From Dendrophyllia cribrosa (lineage: Eukaryota > Cnidaria > Anthozoa > Scleractinia > Dendrophylliidae): DNA of 64,000 nt. The stretch is taken from positions 6,408,953-6,472,952 of the forward strand of contig JAJLRJ010000011.1 of assembly GCA_024195265.1 (NCBI GenBank), given 5' to 3'. Within the stretch, counting starts at the first letter, position 1. Every line of letters starts with the position of its first letter. The notes under the pieces were generated by a model. It searched no databases. It worked only from the letters and a program-made list of their open reading frames with translations, and was not told the origin of the DNA. Shown piece after piece: positions 62,231 through 64,000 of the stretch. The position numbers and the translations under genes are program-made.

Positions 62231-62639
62231 GGCCCAGTCCACACTAATGCGTTTTCGTTTGAAAACGCATACTTTCTTATCCGTTTTTACCGATCGTCCA
62301 CACTAAAACGATCAAAAACGGAGATGTTTATCTATGAAAATGGAGGTTTTCGAAAACGCTTTTCAGAGTGGAGACTTTTGAAAACGCAGGTCTATCGTTT
62401 AAGTGTGGACGGCAAAAACGGAGCTTTCCAAAAACGCTTACGTCACAACTAGTAACGCGTAGTATCGCTGACGCTATTGGAGCATGCGTATTAAACAGAA
62501 AAACGTCCGAGCAGAGCCTGGTGATGAAAACGTATCTTTGGATCATCGTTTTTCAGCCCCTAGTGTGGACGGTCTAAAACGATGTGAAAACGCTAGTGTG
62601 TACGCAGATCTTTTTATCTGTCTGTGTGGACGGGGCCTA
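62231..62639. repeat. hAT-like MITE of GTCCACACT/AAAACG words
   Basis: Ends GGCCCAGTCCACACTAATGC and, inverted, AGGCCCCGTCCACACAGAC. The interior repeats AAAACG, CGTTTT and GTGTGGAC in both orientations. No ORF. Confidence 0.75.
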
Positions 62640-63319
62640 AAGTACGATGTGCATTAAACCCTAAGTTGATAGTAAAATAATTTTGCTTATCAAGTCAAGT
62701 TTTATTTGAACTTAATTCAGCAAAAAATCGTCTCAGAGAGCCTGGTGTAACACCATGCTCGCTTTTTGTTAATTTTTGGGAACTTTTTCGTGCTCGTCTT
62801 CAAAACATGTTTTTGTATCTCATGAGTATTGACTGCGCGCATGGCTGTTGTGTTTTTGATTAGCTAAGCCTGAGAATTAGACTACAACTTTTTCCTGTCA
62901 ACATAGAATTTTTTACCCTAAGTCGGCTTCAAATACGCCTTTCAATACAACAGCTTAATAAAACTTGAGATCCTGCTTGAGAGCCTTTTTGAATTCGCCC
63001 GTGACTCCAAAATCGTAAACCAAAACGCAGAGGGCTCGTTCCCTGTGGAATTCAAAGTTGCGCGCCCACGTGCTTTTAGCTGCACGGCTGCACGGCTTTA
63101 CTGTCATTGGTCAAGTGCGCTCCCAAGTAAGGGGTTGACTTTACTTTGAACTACACTTGGATTTCTTTGTTTTACGCACATCGCCAGGGCAACAAAGAAA
63201 CCAAAAAGTGCGGTCGCAAAGTGACGTTCACACTCCAAGTACGCGAGCTACACTTGGGTGATTCCGCACAAACCAACAGCACGTGCCATTCAAAAATACG
63301 TTTTTGATAGAAAAGGGAA
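62640..63319. other. No gene recognised
   Basis: Mixed AT/GC sequence; no exon, RNA or element identified. Confidence 0.4.
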
Positions 63320-63557
63320 ATATGGGTATATACTCCATGGAGGTTTTTAATTATATGCACACAAAACTATCCGGCATTTATTTAGGGTTAAAAACTCATT
63401 TTAAAATGGTTAGCTTTTATTTACTGTTATGGGTAGTGATATCCATAACAGTAAATAAAAGCTAACCATTTCAAAATGAGTTTTTAACCCTAAATAAATG
63501 CCGGATAGTTTTGTGTGCATATAATTAAAAACCTCCATGGAGTATATACCGAAATAT
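63320..63557. repeat. Palindromic MITE, family member 2
   Basis: A near-perfect palindrome of about 238 bp: GGTATATACTCCATGGAGGT outer part, CCGGCATTTATTTAGGGTTA, AAAACTCATTTTAAAATGGT, centre GGGTAGTGATATCC near 63437. Better preserved than the copy at 12598-12815. Confidence 0.9.
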
Positions 63558-64000
63558 GGAGCTTATAGAAAACGAACCATTGCAAATTATTCAACTTTTT
63601 AATTAAATTCAGCTGATATTAATTTTTGACAACTTTGATACATTTTACAAAGAGATTTAAACGTGTAAATAAATCAGATGAGTGCTTCTATTGAAACGTA
63701 AGTGAGACTTAGAAAACGATCTCGGAAAGGAGTTCACGCTACAAATGCGTACCAAGTGCAATTCAAGTGCACTAAGAGCTCTAGTGAGGACCGGCCTATA
63801 TTAATATCCAGAAAAGTTAAGACGGCTCCAGGTTCTCCAGCATTATTGAAGCCGCTCAATGCTGCTGCAGATAATTCACAGCAGCCGACTACCGTCAATT
63901 TAAGAATCTTTCCCACCTCGTGTATTTCATTTTTTTTACCATTCATTAATTTTGTTTAACTTAGACAATTTACAAAAAAACAAATCACAGTAAACAAAAG
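63558..64000. other. Unassigned end of window
   Basis: An open frame at 63702-63959 (RKRSRKGVHATNAYQVQFKC and following) has no recognisable domain; I could not decide whether it is an exon. Confidence 0.35.

Noticed and set aside
63702..63959. Open frame of 85 codons near the window end
   Set aside because: No recognised domain; possible exon but not supported by clear splice sites.

Overview
The window reads as a transposon-rich stretch of an animal nuclear genome. It is most likely an anthozoan cnidarian (coral or sea anemone). The reasons are one host gene split into small symmetric exons with GT-AG introns, secreted-protein modules (PAN/apple, EGF, calcium-binding EGF, LamG-like, TLDc), and an abundance of Penelope-like, L1-like, PIF/Harbinger, Polinton and palindromic MITE-like elements together with AT-rich spacers and (TA)n microsatellites. 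The assignment to Anthozoa is inference; nothing in the window names the species.

Layout. 1-785: 3' end of a Polinton-type family B DNA polymerase. 786-5012: non-coding, with one copy of a poly(G)-bearing interspersed repeat. 5013-24607: the only host-like gene, on the + strand and incomplete at both ends: PAN exon, EGF exon, a tandem run of thirteen complete cbEGF exons (one of them split by a transposon) plus a shortened fourteenth, a LamG-like exon, another EGF exon and the first half of a TLDc domain. One cbEGF exon is cut one base before its 3' end by a 1.3-kb long-TIR element with a 9-bp target duplication. The 10.7-kb intron before the LamG exon is packed with nested elements, including a 5.3-kb DNA transposon with 28-bp TIRs and 9-bp duplications that carries an IS630-like DDE transposase itself broken by a LINE and followed by a large minisatellite.

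25.4-27.5 kb: decayed TIR-bounded element with an unidentified protein. 28.7-40.9 kb: an L1-like LINE (ORF1 plus endonuclease/RT ORF2, several frameshifts) split by a 7.1-kb element that starts CACTG, ends CAGTG, duplicates ATG and has subterminal arrays of about 103-bp palindromic units, so it looks like a non-autonomous CACTA/EnSpm element. 41-55 kb: a cluster of Penelope-like elements (PLEs) in at least two families, many in head-to-head inverted arrangement, abutting (TA)n, several with a recognisable hammerhead ribozyme. Between PLE 3' ends at 42.9 and 48.1 kb lies a PIF/Harbinger element with a MADF/BESS-type accessory gene (+) and an intron-containing DDE transposase (-), convergent. 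55-64 kb: long inverted-repeat elements, a LINE RT fragment, poly(G) repeats, a hAT-like MITE and a second copy of a palindromic MITE also seen at 12.6 kb.

The host gene would encode a secreted or cell-surface modular adhesion/recognition protein; the other coding sequences are mobile elements, mostly broken. The Harbinger pair is the closest to intact. No bacterial-type operons, CRISPR arrays or rRNA were seen.
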